A DNA stretch of 9,614 nucleotides from an uncultured Catenibacterium sp. (GTDB taxonomy: Bacteria > Bacillota_I > Bacilli_A > Erysipelotrichales > Coprobacillaceae). The stretch lies in the NCBI RefSeq assembly GCF_900764565.1, contig NZ_CAAFOM010000162.1:1-9614 (forward strand), in the 5' to 3' direction. The notes below the pieces were generated by a model. It had not been told where the DNA came from and did not search any database. It was given only the letters and a program-made list of their open reading frames with translations. Shown here in pieces: positions 1 to 6,304 of this stretch. Position numbers and translations under genes: made by a program. How positions within the stretch are numbered: the first letter of the stretch is position 1; each line of letters starts with the position of its first letter.

Positions 1-2
1 GT

Positions 3-91
3 GCCCTGGTGGCGAAACTGGTAGACGCACAGGACTTAAAATCCTGCGGACTTCAAACTCCGTGCCGGTTCGATTCCGGCCCAGGGCACCA
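3..91 (+). tRNA. tRNA-Leu (anticodon UAA)
   Basis: The acceptor arms GCCCTGG (3-9) and CCAGGGC (81-87) pair perfectly, followed by discriminator A88 and an encoded CCA at 89-91. The anticodon stem CAGGA/TCCTG encloses the loop CTTAAAA, giving anticodon UAA. The D-arm with GGTAGACGC and the extended variable arm are typical of class II tRNA-Leu. It is the first of six tRNAs on this strand; the window starts only two bases upstream, so the promoter and any preceding rRNA or tRNA genes are not visible. Confidence 0.97.
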
Positions 92-101
92 TTTATATAA
101 A

Positions 102-178
102 CGGGAAGTAGCACAGCTTGGTAGTGCACCTGGTTTGGGACCAGGGGGTCGCAGGTTCAAATCCTGTCTTCCCGACCA
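102..178 (+). tRNA. tRNA-Pro (anticodon UGG)
   Basis: Acceptor arms CGGGAAG (102-108) and CTTCCCG (168-174) pair fully, with A175 as discriminator and CCA encoded at 176-178. The anticodon stem CCTGG/CCAGG encloses TTTGGGA, giving UGG at 136-138. The T-arm carries GGTTCAAATCC. It lies 10 nt after tRNA-Leu in the same array. Confidence 0.97.
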
Positions 179-184
179 TTTATT

Positions 185-260
185 GGGGCCTTAGCTCAGC
201 TGGGAGAGCGCCTGCTTTGCACGCAGGAGGTCAGGAGTTCGATCCTCCTAGGCTCCACCA
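185..260 (+). tRNA. tRNA-Ala (anticodon UGC)
   Basis: Acceptor arms GGGGCCT (185-191) and AGGCTCC (250-256) pair with one G-U (187-254). Discriminator A257 and CCA (258-260) are encoded. The anticodon stem CCTGC/GCAGG surrounds TTTGCAC, giving UGC at 218-220. D-arm GCTCAGCTGGGAGAGC is canonical. Confidence 0.97.
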
Positions 261-268
261 TTTTTATT

Positions 269-346
269 GGTCTGGTAGTTCAGTTGGTTTAGAATGCCGC
301 CCTGTCACGGCGGAGGTCGCGGGTTCGAGCCCCGTCCAGACCGCCA
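269..346 (+). tRNA. tRNA-Asp (anticodon GUC)
   Basis: Acceptor arms GGTCTGG (269-275) and CCAGACC (336-342) pair perfectly. Discriminator G343, usual for tRNA-Asp, is followed by encoded CCA (344-346). The anticodon stem CCGCC/GGCGG encloses CTGTCAC, giving GUC. Confidence 0.97.
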
Positions 347-349
347 ATT

Positions 350-425
<76 letters not shown>

Positions 426-438
426 TTTTATTTATGAT

Positions 439-531
439 GCAGGTTTACCCAAGTCCGGCTGAAGGGATCGGTCTTGAAAACCGACAGAGGATTAACGTCC
501 TGCGGGGGTTCGAATCCCTCAACCTGCGCCA
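439..531 (+). tRNA. tRNA-Ser (anticodon UGA)
   Basis: Acceptor arms GCAGGTT (439-445) and AACCTGC (521-527) pair perfectly, with G528, the usual serine discriminator, and CCA at 529-531. The anticodon stem TCGGT/ACCGA encloses CTTGAAA, giving UGA. A long variable arm follows the anticodon stem, as expected for class II tRNA-Ser. It is the last tRNA of the array. Confidence 0.96.
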
Positions 532-543
532 TTAATAAATACG

Positions 544-570
544 ACTCAGGATTCATTCCTGAGTTTTTTT
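544..570 (+). terminator. Rho-independent terminator of the tRNA array
   Basis: A 7-bp perfect stem ACTCAGG (544-550) / CCTGAGT (558-564) with loop ATTCATT runs into a T tract up to 570, 12 nt after the end of tRNA-Ser. It is oriented to end transcription of the six-tRNA unit. Confidence 0.88.
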
Positions 571-622
571 GTGCTTCATTGCAACTGTAAATTATATAAC
601 AATTCAAATATTCGTATTAGGC

Positions 623-669
623 AGGATAAACATTTTGATTACTAAACTTCCAATGTTTATCCTTTTTTT
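623..669 (+). terminator. Second + strand terminator-like hairpin after the tRNA array
   Basis: A perfect 12-bp inverted repeat, AGGATAAACATT (623-634) and AATGTTTATCCT (652-663), has a 17-nt loop and is followed by a T run (663-669). There is no + strand gene between the tRNA terminator and this hairpin. It may be a backup terminator, or the 3' end of a short transcript from 571-669; no convincing promoter is visible, only TATAAC at 595-600 without a good -35. The rest of the 571-795 interval shows no supported gene. Confidence 0.5.
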
Positions 670-769
670 CTTTGCCCTTAAGATTATAAATAGATATCAG
701 AAAACAATCCAAAACTAATAGCAAAAGTACTCCTGGTATTTTGTTACTCCCCCACTCTTTTAAGCAAAG

Positions 770-794
770 AAAAAAAGCTATCGATTGATAGCTT
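770..794 (-). terminator. Rho-independent terminator of the aquaglyceroporin gene
   Basis: Read on the minus strand, an 8-bp perfect stem AAGCTATC/GATAGCTT (arms 787-794 and 775-782 on the plus strand, loop 783-786) is followed by a seven-T run (776-770). It starts one base after the glpF stop codon. Confidence 0.88.
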
Positions 795-795
795 C

Positions 796-1527
796 TTAGA
801 AAATATTGAAATATAATAGACAAGCACAGATACTTGCAGCGATTGGAGCAAGTACTGGTACCCATGCATAATCCCAATGAGAAGTTCCCTTGTTCTTGAT
901 TGGTAAGATTGCATGTAAGATTCTTGGACCTAAGTCACGAGCTGGGTTTAAAGCTGGACCAGTAGGACCACCAAATGATGCTACTAATGCCATAACTAAT
1001 AGACCAACACCGATGAAACCAGCACCCTGATTACCCTTATCGAAGATTGGTGAACCTGTAATAGCTAATGCACAGAAGAATAAGATGAATGATCCAACGA
1101 ATTCGTTAATGAAACCATTTAACTTATTGTTTGTTGCATCAGTAGTTGAGAATGTACCGAAGATTGCATCAGCGTTTTCTGTTGCATCATAATGAGGCTT
1201 AAAGCAAAGATAAAGAATAAACTGACCTACGATTGCACCAGCGAACTGTACTAAGATGTAAGGTAATACTTCAGCTAATGGTACATCACCTGCTACAGCT
1301 AAACCAATAGTGAATGCTGGGTTAATATGGTTACCAGAGATTTTACCAATCATAAGAGCTGGAATCATAACGGCCATACCATAACCGATTGCAATGACGA
1401 TCCATCCACTGTGGCTTCCCTTTGTTCCCTTTAATTCCACGTTTGCTACTGAGCCGTTACCAATCATAACCATGATTGCAGTACCAAGGAACTCAGCAAT
1501 AAGACGAGTAGTTAATGAAAATGTCAT
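796..1527 (-). CDS. glpF: Aquaglyceroporin, GlpF-type MIP channel
   Basis: This 243-aa membrane protein is a major intrinsic protein channel that passes glycerol and other small uncharged solutes across the cytoplasmic membrane. Both pore signatures are present: GNHINPA (66-71, NPA 69-71) and TGPALNPARDLGPR (189-202, NPAR 194-197). Asp198 directly after NPAR is the usual mark of the glycerol-facilitator branch. Aligning by eye to E. coli GlpF puts Tyr49, Val182, Pro191 and Arg197 at the selectivity filter instead of Trp, Gly, Phe and Arg. As I recall it, this Y-V-P-R set matches the Lactococcus lactis channel, which passes both water and glycerol. The ATG at 1527 follows an AGGGGGACA ribosome site. 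The gene is monocistronic, with its own consensus promoter and a terminator directly after the stop. No glycerol kinase is in the window, so the substrate is inferred from family only. Confidence 0.93.
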   Translation of the reverse strand: MTFSLTTRLIAEFLGTAIMVMIGNGSVANVELKGTKGSHSGWIVIAIGYGMAVMIPALMIGKISGNHINPAFTIGLAVAGDVPLAEVLPYILVQFAGAIVGQFILYLCFKPHYDATENADAIFGTFSTTDATNNKLNGFINEFVGSFILFFCALAITGSPIFDKGNQGAGFIGVGLLVMALVASFGGPTGPALNPARDLGPRILHAILPIKNKGTSHWDYAWVPVLAPIAASICACLLYFNIF

Positions 1528-1572
1528 AATTGTCCCCCTATTTAATATTTAATTGTGTTTAATGACATTTGG

Positions 1573-1601
1573 ATTATAAAACCTGTATTTCAATGTGTCA
1601 A
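1573..1601 (-). promoter_or_regulatory. Consensus sigma-A promoter of glpF
   Basis: On the minus strand a perfect TTGACA (-35, 1601-1596) and a perfect TATAAT (-10, 1578-1573) are separated by exactly 17 nt. Transcription would start near 1566, giving a leader of about 38 nt. A promoter this close to consensus suggests strong basal expression that would need a repressor or catabolite control to be regulated. Confidence 0.88.
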
Positions 1602-1614
1602 TATGTTTATAAAA

Positions 1615-1628
1615 TGTTAATGCTTACA
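1615..1628 (-). promoter_or_regulatory. Possible CcpA (cre) site between glpF and bcp
   Basis: The minus strand reads TGTAAGCATTAACA, which fits the cre consensus TGWAANCGNTNWCA with a single mismatch (A for the central G). It is partly palindromic and lies 14 bp upstream of the glpF -35 box, a position compatible with CcpA activation. It is also about 40 bp upstream of the bcp -10 box. Assignment rests on consensus matching alone. Confidence 0.4.
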
Positions 1629-1667
1629 TTGGTTTTTTGTGCATATGTGGCACTTTATTTCTATTTT

Positions 1668-1676
1668 TGATATAAT
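1668..1676 (+). promoter_or_regulatory. Extended -10 promoter of the bcp operon
   Basis: TGATATAAT (1668-1676) is a perfect extended -10 element (TGn plus TATAAT). The hexamer 17 nt upstream (TGGCAC, 1648-1653) is a poor -35, which an extended -10 can offset. The predicted start near 1683 falls inside the AGGAGG ribosome site (1683-1688), giving a leader of only about 13 nt. Either the leader is unusually short or the true promoter is elsewhere in the intergenic region. Confidence 0.5.
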
Positions 1677-1695
1677 TCAAAAAGGAGGTTTAATT

Positions 1696-2151
1696 ATGTT
1701 AGAGATTAATACAAAAGCCCCTTCTTTTAACTTACCAGATGAAGAAGGTAATATGCATACTTTAGAAGAATATAGAGGACATCGTGTGATCCTCTATTTC
1801 TATCCTAGAGATAATACACCTGGATGTTCTAAACAGGCATGCGGGTTCAGAGATCTGTATCCAGAATTTTTAGAAAAGGATGCTGTTGTTATTGGAATCA
1901 GTAAGGATTCCATTGCAAGTCATAAGAAGTTTAAAGAGAAGTACGAGTTACCTTTCACTTTACTTTCTGATACAGAGAAGAAGACAATTCAAGATTATGA
2001 CGTATGGAAAGAAAAGAAGAATTATGGAAAGGTGAGTATGGGTGTTGTAAGAACGACTTACCTCATTGATGAAGAAGGAATGATTATTAAAGCGAAGGAA
2101 CGTGTAAAGACTGCAGAGAACCCTAAAGAGATGCTTGAGGCTTTATCATGA
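1696..2151 (+). CDS. bcp: Thiol peroxidase Bcp / peroxiredoxin Q
   Basis: This 151-aa cytosolic peroxiredoxin reduces hydrogen peroxide and organic hydroperoxides using thioredoxin-type reductants. The AhpC/TSA thioredoxin fold covers the whole protein. The active-site segment YPRDNTPGCSKQAC contains the peroxidatic Cys44 in TPGC and a second Cys49 five residues later, the C-x4-C arrangement of atypical two-cysteine PrxQ/Bcp enzymes. The start at 1696 is chosen over an in-frame ATG at 1639 because a strong AAGGAGGT site lies immediately upstream, the upstream codons would overlap the promoter, and family homology begins at LEINTKAPSF. It is the first gene of an operon and overlaps yaaA by 4 bp (ATGA), implying translational coupling of two peroxide-defence proteins. 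Confidence 0.95.
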   Translation: MLEINTKAPSFNLPDEEGNMHTLEEYRGHRVILYFYPRDNTPGCSKQACGFRDLYPEFLEKDAVVIGISKDSIASHKKFKEKYELPFTLLSDTEKKTIQDYDVWKEKKNYGKVSMGVVRTTYLIDEEGMIIKAKERVKTAENPKEMLEALS

Positions 2152-2879
2152 AGATCATCATGAGTCCTGCAAAGAAGATGAGAGTGGATGAGGATGCTTC
2201 TATTATTCCTACAACACCTTGTTTTCTTGAAGAATCTCATATATTAGAAGAAAAGCTTAAGAGTATGTCCTATGAGGAATTAAGAAAGCTTTGGAAGACC
2301 AATGAAACATTAACAGATCAATGTTATGAGGCATTACAAAAACGTCAATATCAGCCACTGACTTGTGCGATTCATGCCTATGATGGAATAGCTTTTAAGT
2401 ACCTTCATCCTTTTTCTATGAGTGATGATGAAAGAGATTATTTAAATAGTCATTTGCGTATTTTATCAGGAATGTATGGAGTTTTAAAGCCTACCGATGG
2501 AATTGTACCCTATCGTTTAGAAATGGGCGTAAAATCGCTTAATTTGTATCAATTCTGGGGTAGTAAGATATATGACTCTTTAAATGATCATGTCATTATT
2601 AATCTGGCATCTAAAGAGTATTCAAAATGTATGACTGACTACTTAACAGAAGAAGATCAATGTATTGAGATACAGTTTCTTAGAAATATCAAAGGAACAC
2701 TTAAGCAGCAGGCTACATACGCAAAGATGGCTAGAGGTGCAATGATTTCCTATATGGCTAAAGAAAAGATAGAGGACTTAGAGGGTTTAAAGAAGTTTAA
2801 TGATTTAGGATTCTGTTTTAATGAATCATTGTCTAATAAGAATTGTTTTGTATTTGTACAGGAGAAAGAAAATGAATAA
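2148..2879 (+). CDS. yaaA: Peroxide stress protein YaaA (DUF328 / UPF0246)
   Basis: A 243-aa cytosolic protein of the YaaA family. In E. coli, YaaA is induced by OxyR and limits free intracellular iron during peroxide stress, reducing Fenton damage; DNA binding has also been reported. Family hallmarks are all visible: N-terminal MKIIMSPAKKM (1-11), LSGMYGVLKPTDGIVPYR (106-123) followed by LEMG, NLASKEYSK (152-160), and KMARGAMISYM (193-203). The length is normal for the family (about 240-260 aa). The ATG overlaps the bcp stop by 4 bp, so it is probably translated by coupled re-initiation. At its 3' end it overlaps the next gene by 8 bp. Regulation is likely from the bcp promoter; no separate promoter is visible. 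Confidence 0.94.
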   Translation: MKIIMSPAKKMRVDEDASIIPTTPCFLEESHILEEKLKSMSYEELRKLWKTNETLTDQCYEALQKRQYQPLTCAIHAYDGIAFKYLHPFSMSDDERDYLNSHLRILSGMYGVLKPTDGIVPYRLEMGVKSLNLYQFWGSKIYDSLNDHVIINLASKEYSKCMTDYLTEEDQCIEIQFLRNIKGTLKQQATYAKMARGAMISYMAKEKIEDLEGLKKFNDLGFCFNESLSNKNCFVFVQEKENE

Positions 2880-3879
2880 GTCTTTAAAAGGGTTTGTATG
2901 TGCACTTCTTGTATTAAGTACTGGATGTGCTCAAGAAGAGAAGAAAGAGACACCTAAGAAAAAGAAAAAAGAAGAAACACCACAGGTGACTAAGACAGAT
3001 ATTACTATGTCTTTTGTAGGTGATATGACTTTAGGAAATTATGCTGGACAGACTTATGATGGGTCATTTGATCAGGAATATGTGAAACAGGGTAATAATC
3101 CTGATTATTTCTTAAAGAATGTAAAGAGTGTTTTTGAACAGGATGATTTAACTATTGCGAACTTAGAAGGTCCTTTGACTGATGAAGAGAAACATGTCAT
3201 CAAGTCATTCCCATTTAAGGGCAAGAAGGAATATGCAAAGATTTTAACTAACAGCAGTATTGAGGCTGTCACAGTCGCAAATAACCATTCTATGGACCGT
3301 TATCAAAAAGGGATGGATGATACCAAAGCGACTCTAGATGAGTATGGTGTAGGTTATTTTGGTTATCAAAAGAGCTATATTAAAGAAGTAAAGGGAATTA
3401 AATTCGGTTTTCTCGGTTACGCATTTCCTAATGCGGTATCTGATGATATGAAGAATGCGATTACTGAATTAAAGAAGAAAACTGATTTTGTGATTGTTTA
3501 TTATCATTGGGGCATTGAAAGAAATTATAGTCCTACTCAAGGGCAGAGAGATATAGCACATGCAACAATTGATGCAGGAGCGAATATGGTTGTAGGAAGT
3601 CATCCTCATGTGTTAGAAGGAATTGAAACGTATAAGGATTCTCCTATTGTTTATAGTTTAAGTAATTTCTGTTTTGGTGGTAATAGAAATCCAAGTGATA
3701 AGGATTCTATGATTTATCAGCAGACATTCCATTTTACTGATAAGAAGATCACAAGCATGGAACATAAGATTATTCCATGTATGATTTCTTCTGTGAAGTA
3801 TCGCAATAACTATCAGCCTATTATCGCAACTGGACAGGATGCAGAGCGTATATTAAAGAAAGTGAAGACAATTGAGTAA
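2872..3879 (+). CDS. CapA-family lipoprotein (metallophosphatase-like)
   Basis: A 335-aa predicted lipoprotein. The N-terminus (1-19) has positive charge, a hydrophobic core and a lipobox ending STGC, so Cys19 would be lipidated and the protein anchored outside the membrane. A Lys/Glu-rich linker (about 21-43) leads into a CapA/PgsA domain, a calcineurin-like metallophosphatase fold. Metal-site motifs are FVGDM (Asp51), NLEG (97-100), NNHSMD (137-142), YYHWG (His212) and GSHPH (His244, His246). CapA relatives in Bacillus take part in poly-gamma-glutamate export, but no capB/capC partners occur here, so its substrate is unknown. The start at 2872 is preferred over 2821 because it gives a proper signal sequence with an AGGAG site 7 nt upstream. 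It overlaps yaaA by 8 bp and is followed 18 nt later by the regulator gene. Confidence 0.88.
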   Translation: MNKSLKGFVCALLVLSTGCAQEEKKETPKKKKKEETPQVTKTDITMSFVGDMTLGNYAGQTYDGSFDQEYVKQGNNPDYFLKNVKSVFEQDDLTIANLEGPLTDEEKHVIKSFPFKGKKEYAKILTNSSIEAVTVANNHSMDRYQKGMDDTKATLDEYGVGYFGYQKSYIKEVKGIKFGFLGYAFPNAVSDDMKNAITELKKKTDFVIVYYHWGIERNYSPTQGQRDIAHATIDAGANMVVGSHPHVLEGIETYKDSPIVYSLSNFCFGGNRNPSDKDSMIYQQTFHFTDKKITSMEHKIIPCMISSVKYRNNYQPIIATGQDAERILKKVKTIE

Positions 3880-3897
3880 AAGAAAGGTGTTGATTAT

Positions 3898-4770
3898 ATG
3901 ATTGAAGATATCTTAAAAGAGAAAAAGAACATGACGAGCAGTGAAGAGAGAATTGCAGATTATTTCTTAGAAAAAAAGATCTTACTTCATAAACAAAGCA
4001 GTCGTTCTATTGCATCTCAATTGTTTATCAACCCTTCTATGATTACTCGTTTTTGTCAGAAATTAGGATTTCATGGATATACTGATTTCCTAGAAGAATA
4101 TTTAAAAGAAATTGATTATACAGAATCTCATTTTCAGAATCTTGATCCTAATCATCCTTTTGACAATCAAGATAAAAATATAGTAATTGCGAACAAGATT
4201 GGACAGCTATATCATGAAATTGTAGATGATACATTAAAACTTACTAGCCACGATGCTTTGCAGAGTGCGATTAATTGTTTAAATAAAAGTGATGTCATTT
4301 ATGTTTACTCTGCAGGTGTACAGGGTGATGTGGCACAAACTTTTAAAGATAAGATGTTGAAGATTGGAAAGAACGTAGTTCTTGAAACAAAGATGAATGA
4401 ACTCTATTATCGTGCTTCTTATTGTCCAGTCAATTGTACATTTATTATTATTTCCTACTCTGGAGAAATAGAATCAGAATTAAGAGGTGTTAAGAAGCTA
4501 AAAGAGAGACATATCCCTCTTCTTGCAATCACATCTTATGGAGATAATACGTTATCTAGAAATGCAGATTATGTATTAAATGTTTCTACAAGAGAAAGAC
4601 TCAAAGATAATTTAGGTGATTTTGCGATGAATATATCTACAATGTTGATATTAGATATATTATATGTGAGTATTTTTAATACAGATTATTCTAAACATGT
4701 GGAAAGAAGAAAATCTAGTTCACAAGGATTTGATTTATTTAGAACATCTCATAATCCTATAATTAAATAA
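3898..4770 (+). CDS. RpiR/MurR-family transcriptional regulator (HTH + SIS)
   Basis: A 290-aa regulator with an N-terminal RpiR-type helix-turn-helix (about 1-75; recognition region SIASQLFINPSMITRFCQ, 37-54) and a C-terminal SIS sugar-phosphate isomerase-like domain (about 120-250; VYSAGVQGDVA 136-146 and IIISYSGEIESEL 183-195). SIS domains of this family bind phosphorylated sugars as effectors. It lies directly upstream of a 6-phospho-beta-glucosidase operon on the same strand, so it probably senses a sugar phosphate from beta-glucoside breakdown and controls that operon. It is 18 nt after the CapA-like gene, with an AAAGG site 10 nt before the ATG, and is probably co-transcribed with the peroxide-stress genes. 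A terminator follows at 4826-4862. Confidence 0.9.
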   Translation: MIEDILKEKKNMTSSEERIADYFLEKKILLHKQSSRSIASQLFINPSMITRFCQKLGFHGYTDFLEEYLKEIDYTESHFQNLDPNHPFDNQDKNIVIANKIGQLYHEIVDDTLKLTSHDALQSAINCLNKSDVIYVYSAGVQGDVAQTFKDKMLKIGKNVVLETKMNELYYRASYCPVNCTFIIISYSGEIESELRGVKKLKERHIPLLAITSYGDNTLSRNADYVLNVSTRERLKDNLGDFAMNISTMLILDILYVSIFNTDYSKHVERRKSSSQGFDLFRTSHNPIIK

Positions 4771-4825
4771 GCAACACCGTTGCTTAGAGATTATTGTAAA
4801 TATGTCTCTTTAGACAACACCATTG
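4768..4825 (+). promoter_or_regulatory. Two CAACACC(G/A)TTG elements, candidate operators
   Basis: CAACACCGTTG (4772-4782) and CAACACCATTG (4815-4825) differ at one base and start 43 bp apart, about four helical turns. The first is the centre of a longer dyad, TAAGCAAC-ACC-GTTGCTTA (4768-4786). Both lie between the RpiR-type regulator and the glucosidase promoter. They could be binding sites for that regulator. The reverse complement of the CAACACC half also occurs at 3886-3892, overlapping the ribosome site of the regulator gene, though that copy may be coincidence. Confidence 0.4.
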
Positions 4826-4862
4826 AAAGAAGCCGCTCATAAATTGAGCGACTTCTTTTTTT
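4826..4862 (+). terminator. Rho-independent terminator after the regulator gene
   Basis: Stem AAAGAAG-C-CGCTCA (4826-4839) pairs with TGAGCG-A-CTTCTTT (4845-4858) with one internal mismatch and loop TAAAT, followed by T to 4862. It separates the bcp-yaaA-capA-rpiR unit from the glucosidase operon. Its 3' arm contains the -35 hexamer of the next promoter. Confidence 0.85.
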
Positions 4863-4871
4863 ATTTATAAT
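4844..4871 (+). promoter_or_regulatory. Promoter of the glucosidase operon
   Basis: TTGAGC (4844-4849) and a perfect TATAAT (4866-4871) are spaced by 16 nt. Transcription would begin near 4878, about 22 nt ahead of the start codon at 4900. The -35 box lies inside the 3' arm of the preceding terminator hairpin, so termination and initiation signals share sequence. No BglG/LicT-type antiterminator target is evident. Confidence 0.62.
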
Positions 4872-4899
4872 CATAGTTGTAAAAAGAAAGGTGATGAAG

Positions 4900-6303
4900 A
4901 TGTTTCCAAAAGATTTTCTCTGGGGTGGTGCAACAGCAGCCAACCAGATAGAAGGTGCTTATTTAGAAAATGGTAAAGGATTAAGTACCGCCGATGTGAT
5001 GACTTTAGGGTCTCATGAAAGAAAAAGACGTATTACAAAAAGCATTAAAAAGAACGAATACTATCCTAGTCATAATGCGATTGATTATTATCATCATTAT
5101 AAAGAAGATATCGCATTATTTGCAGAGATGGGATTCAAGGTTTATCGTATGTCTATTAACTGGACACGTATTTTCCCTAATGGTGATGAATTAACACCTA
5201 ATGAAGAAGGCTTACATTTCTATGATTCAGTCTTAGATGAATTAGAAAAGTATCATATTATACCTCTTGTAACTATTTCTCATTTTGAGACACCTTTAGG
5301 GCTTCAAAAGTATGGTTCATGGGAAAACAGGGATGTAGTGGATTGCTATGTACGTTATGCGAAAGTCTTATTAGAAAGATATAATAACAGAATTCAATAC
5401 TGGCTTACATTTAATGAGATTAATTGTATGTCTACTCAGCCATGGGTTGCAGCAGGTATTAATAGTGATGATGAGAGAGTGAGAATGACTGCAGCATATC
5501 ATCAATTGATTGCGAGTGCAAAGGTCGTAAAACTAGCACATTCAATTAATCCAGATAATAAAGTAGGCATGATGTATTGTGGTCATTTCTCCTATGCATA
5601 TAGTGCTAATCCTGATGATGTCATTGGGACTATGAATTTTATGCATGCTATGATGTTTTATTGTGATGTGCAATGTCGTGGATATTATCCTCAATATAAA
5701 TTAAAAGAGCTGGAAAGATTACATATTACATTACCTATTCAAGAAGGAGATTTAGAAATACTTAAAGTTGGTAAGGTAGATTTCTTATCACTCAGTTATT
5801 ATTGTACTCACGTGACTGGTAAAAAGACAAAAGGTATTCTTAAAGGAATGAATGGTTTAGATACAGGTTATAAGAATACATTCTTGCCTAAGAGTGATTG
5901 GGGATGGACTATTGATCCCCAGGGATTAAGATATGCATTAAATTACTTGTATGATCGTTATCAAATACCATTAATGATTGTAGAGAATGGTTTAGGCGCT
6001 ATAGATCAGCTAGATGGCAATAAGGTTCATGATACATACCGTATTGAGTATCTAAAAGCGCATTTAAAGGAATTGTCTAAAGCGATTGAGATAGATGGTA
6101 TTCCAGTCATGGGTTATACAATGTGGGGACCTATTGATTTAATTGCGGCATCTACTGGTGAAATGAAAAAAAGATATGGTTTTATTTATGTAGATGTAGA
6201 TGATTTAGGAAATGGATCTATGAAGAGATATAAAAAGGATTCTTTTTATTGGTATAAGAAGGTTATTGAAACAAACGGACAAATATTAGAGGAGGATTGT
6301 TAG
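4900..6303 (+). CDS. 6-phospho-beta-glucosidase, glycoside hydrolase family 1
   Basis: This cytosolic enzyme hydrolyses phosphorylated beta-glucosides (for example cellobiose- or salicin-6-phosphate) to glucose 6-phosphate and an aglycone or glucose. Numbered from the ATG at 4900 it has 467 aa, the usual GH1 length. The N-terminal signature FPKDFLWGGATAANQIEGA is present; the acid/base is Glu173 in TFNEIN and the nucleophile Glu362 in IVENGLG. The segment STGEMKKRYGFIYVD (418-432), with Lys424 and Tyr426, is the phosphate-binding region of 6-phospho-enzymes; the serine commonly found two residues before Ser418 is Ala416 here. GTG at 4891 and ATG at 4894 are possible earlier starts, but AAAGGTGAT (4887-4895) acts best as the ribosome site for ATG 4900. 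It heads a four-gene operon; no PTS permease is nearby to supply its substrate. Confidence 0.92.
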   Translation: MFPKDFLWGGATAANQIEGAYLENGKGLSTADVMTLGSHERKRRITKSIKKNEYYPSHNAIDYYHHYKEDIALFAEMGFKVYRMSINWTRIFPNGDELTPNEEGLHFYDSVLDELEKYHIIPLVTISHFETPLGLQKYGSWENRDVVDCYVRYAKVLLERYNNRIQYWLTFNEINCMSTQPWVAAGINSDDERVRMTAAYHQLIASAKVVKLAHSINPDNKVGMMYCGHFSYAYSANPDDVIGTMNFMHAMMFYCDVQCRGYYPQYKLKELERLHITLPIQEGDLEILKVGKVDFLSLSYYCTHVTGKKTKGILKGMNGLDTGYKNTFLPKSDWGWTIDPQGLRYALNYLYDRYQIPLMIVENGLGAIDQLDGNKVHDTYRIEYLKAHLKELSKAIEIDGIPVMGYTMWGPIDLIAASTGEMKKRYGFIYVDVDDLGNGSMKRYKKDSFYWYKKVIETNGQILEEDC

Positions 6304-6304
6304 T

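Noticed and set aside
750..761. CCCACTCTTTT shared between 751-761 and 8459-8469
   Set aside because: Several 11-mer matches are expected by chance in a window of this size, and the 751 copy has no similar structural context.
617..877. 86-codon - strand reading frame from its first ATG
   Set aside because: Its 5' half overlaps the end of glpF in another frame and it runs through the glpF terminator. Only the short TTG-initiated 3' part was kept, as a weak finding.
1529..1566. Riboswitch in the glpF leader
   Set aside because: The leader is only about 38 nt, AT-rich, and shows no stable fold.
2058..2240. 60-codon - strand frame
   Set aside because: Antisense to the bcp/yaaA junction, with no ribosome site or family resemblance.
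2750..2953. 67-codon - strand frame
   Set aside because: Antisense to yaaA and the capA-like gene; low-complexity Ser/Leu-rich product typical of a shadow frame.
4771..4862. BglG/LicT-type antiterminator (RAT) ahead of the glucosidase
   Set aside because: The hairpins do not match the conserved RAT sequence and no BglG-type gene is nearby; the terminator is better explained as the end of the upstream operon.
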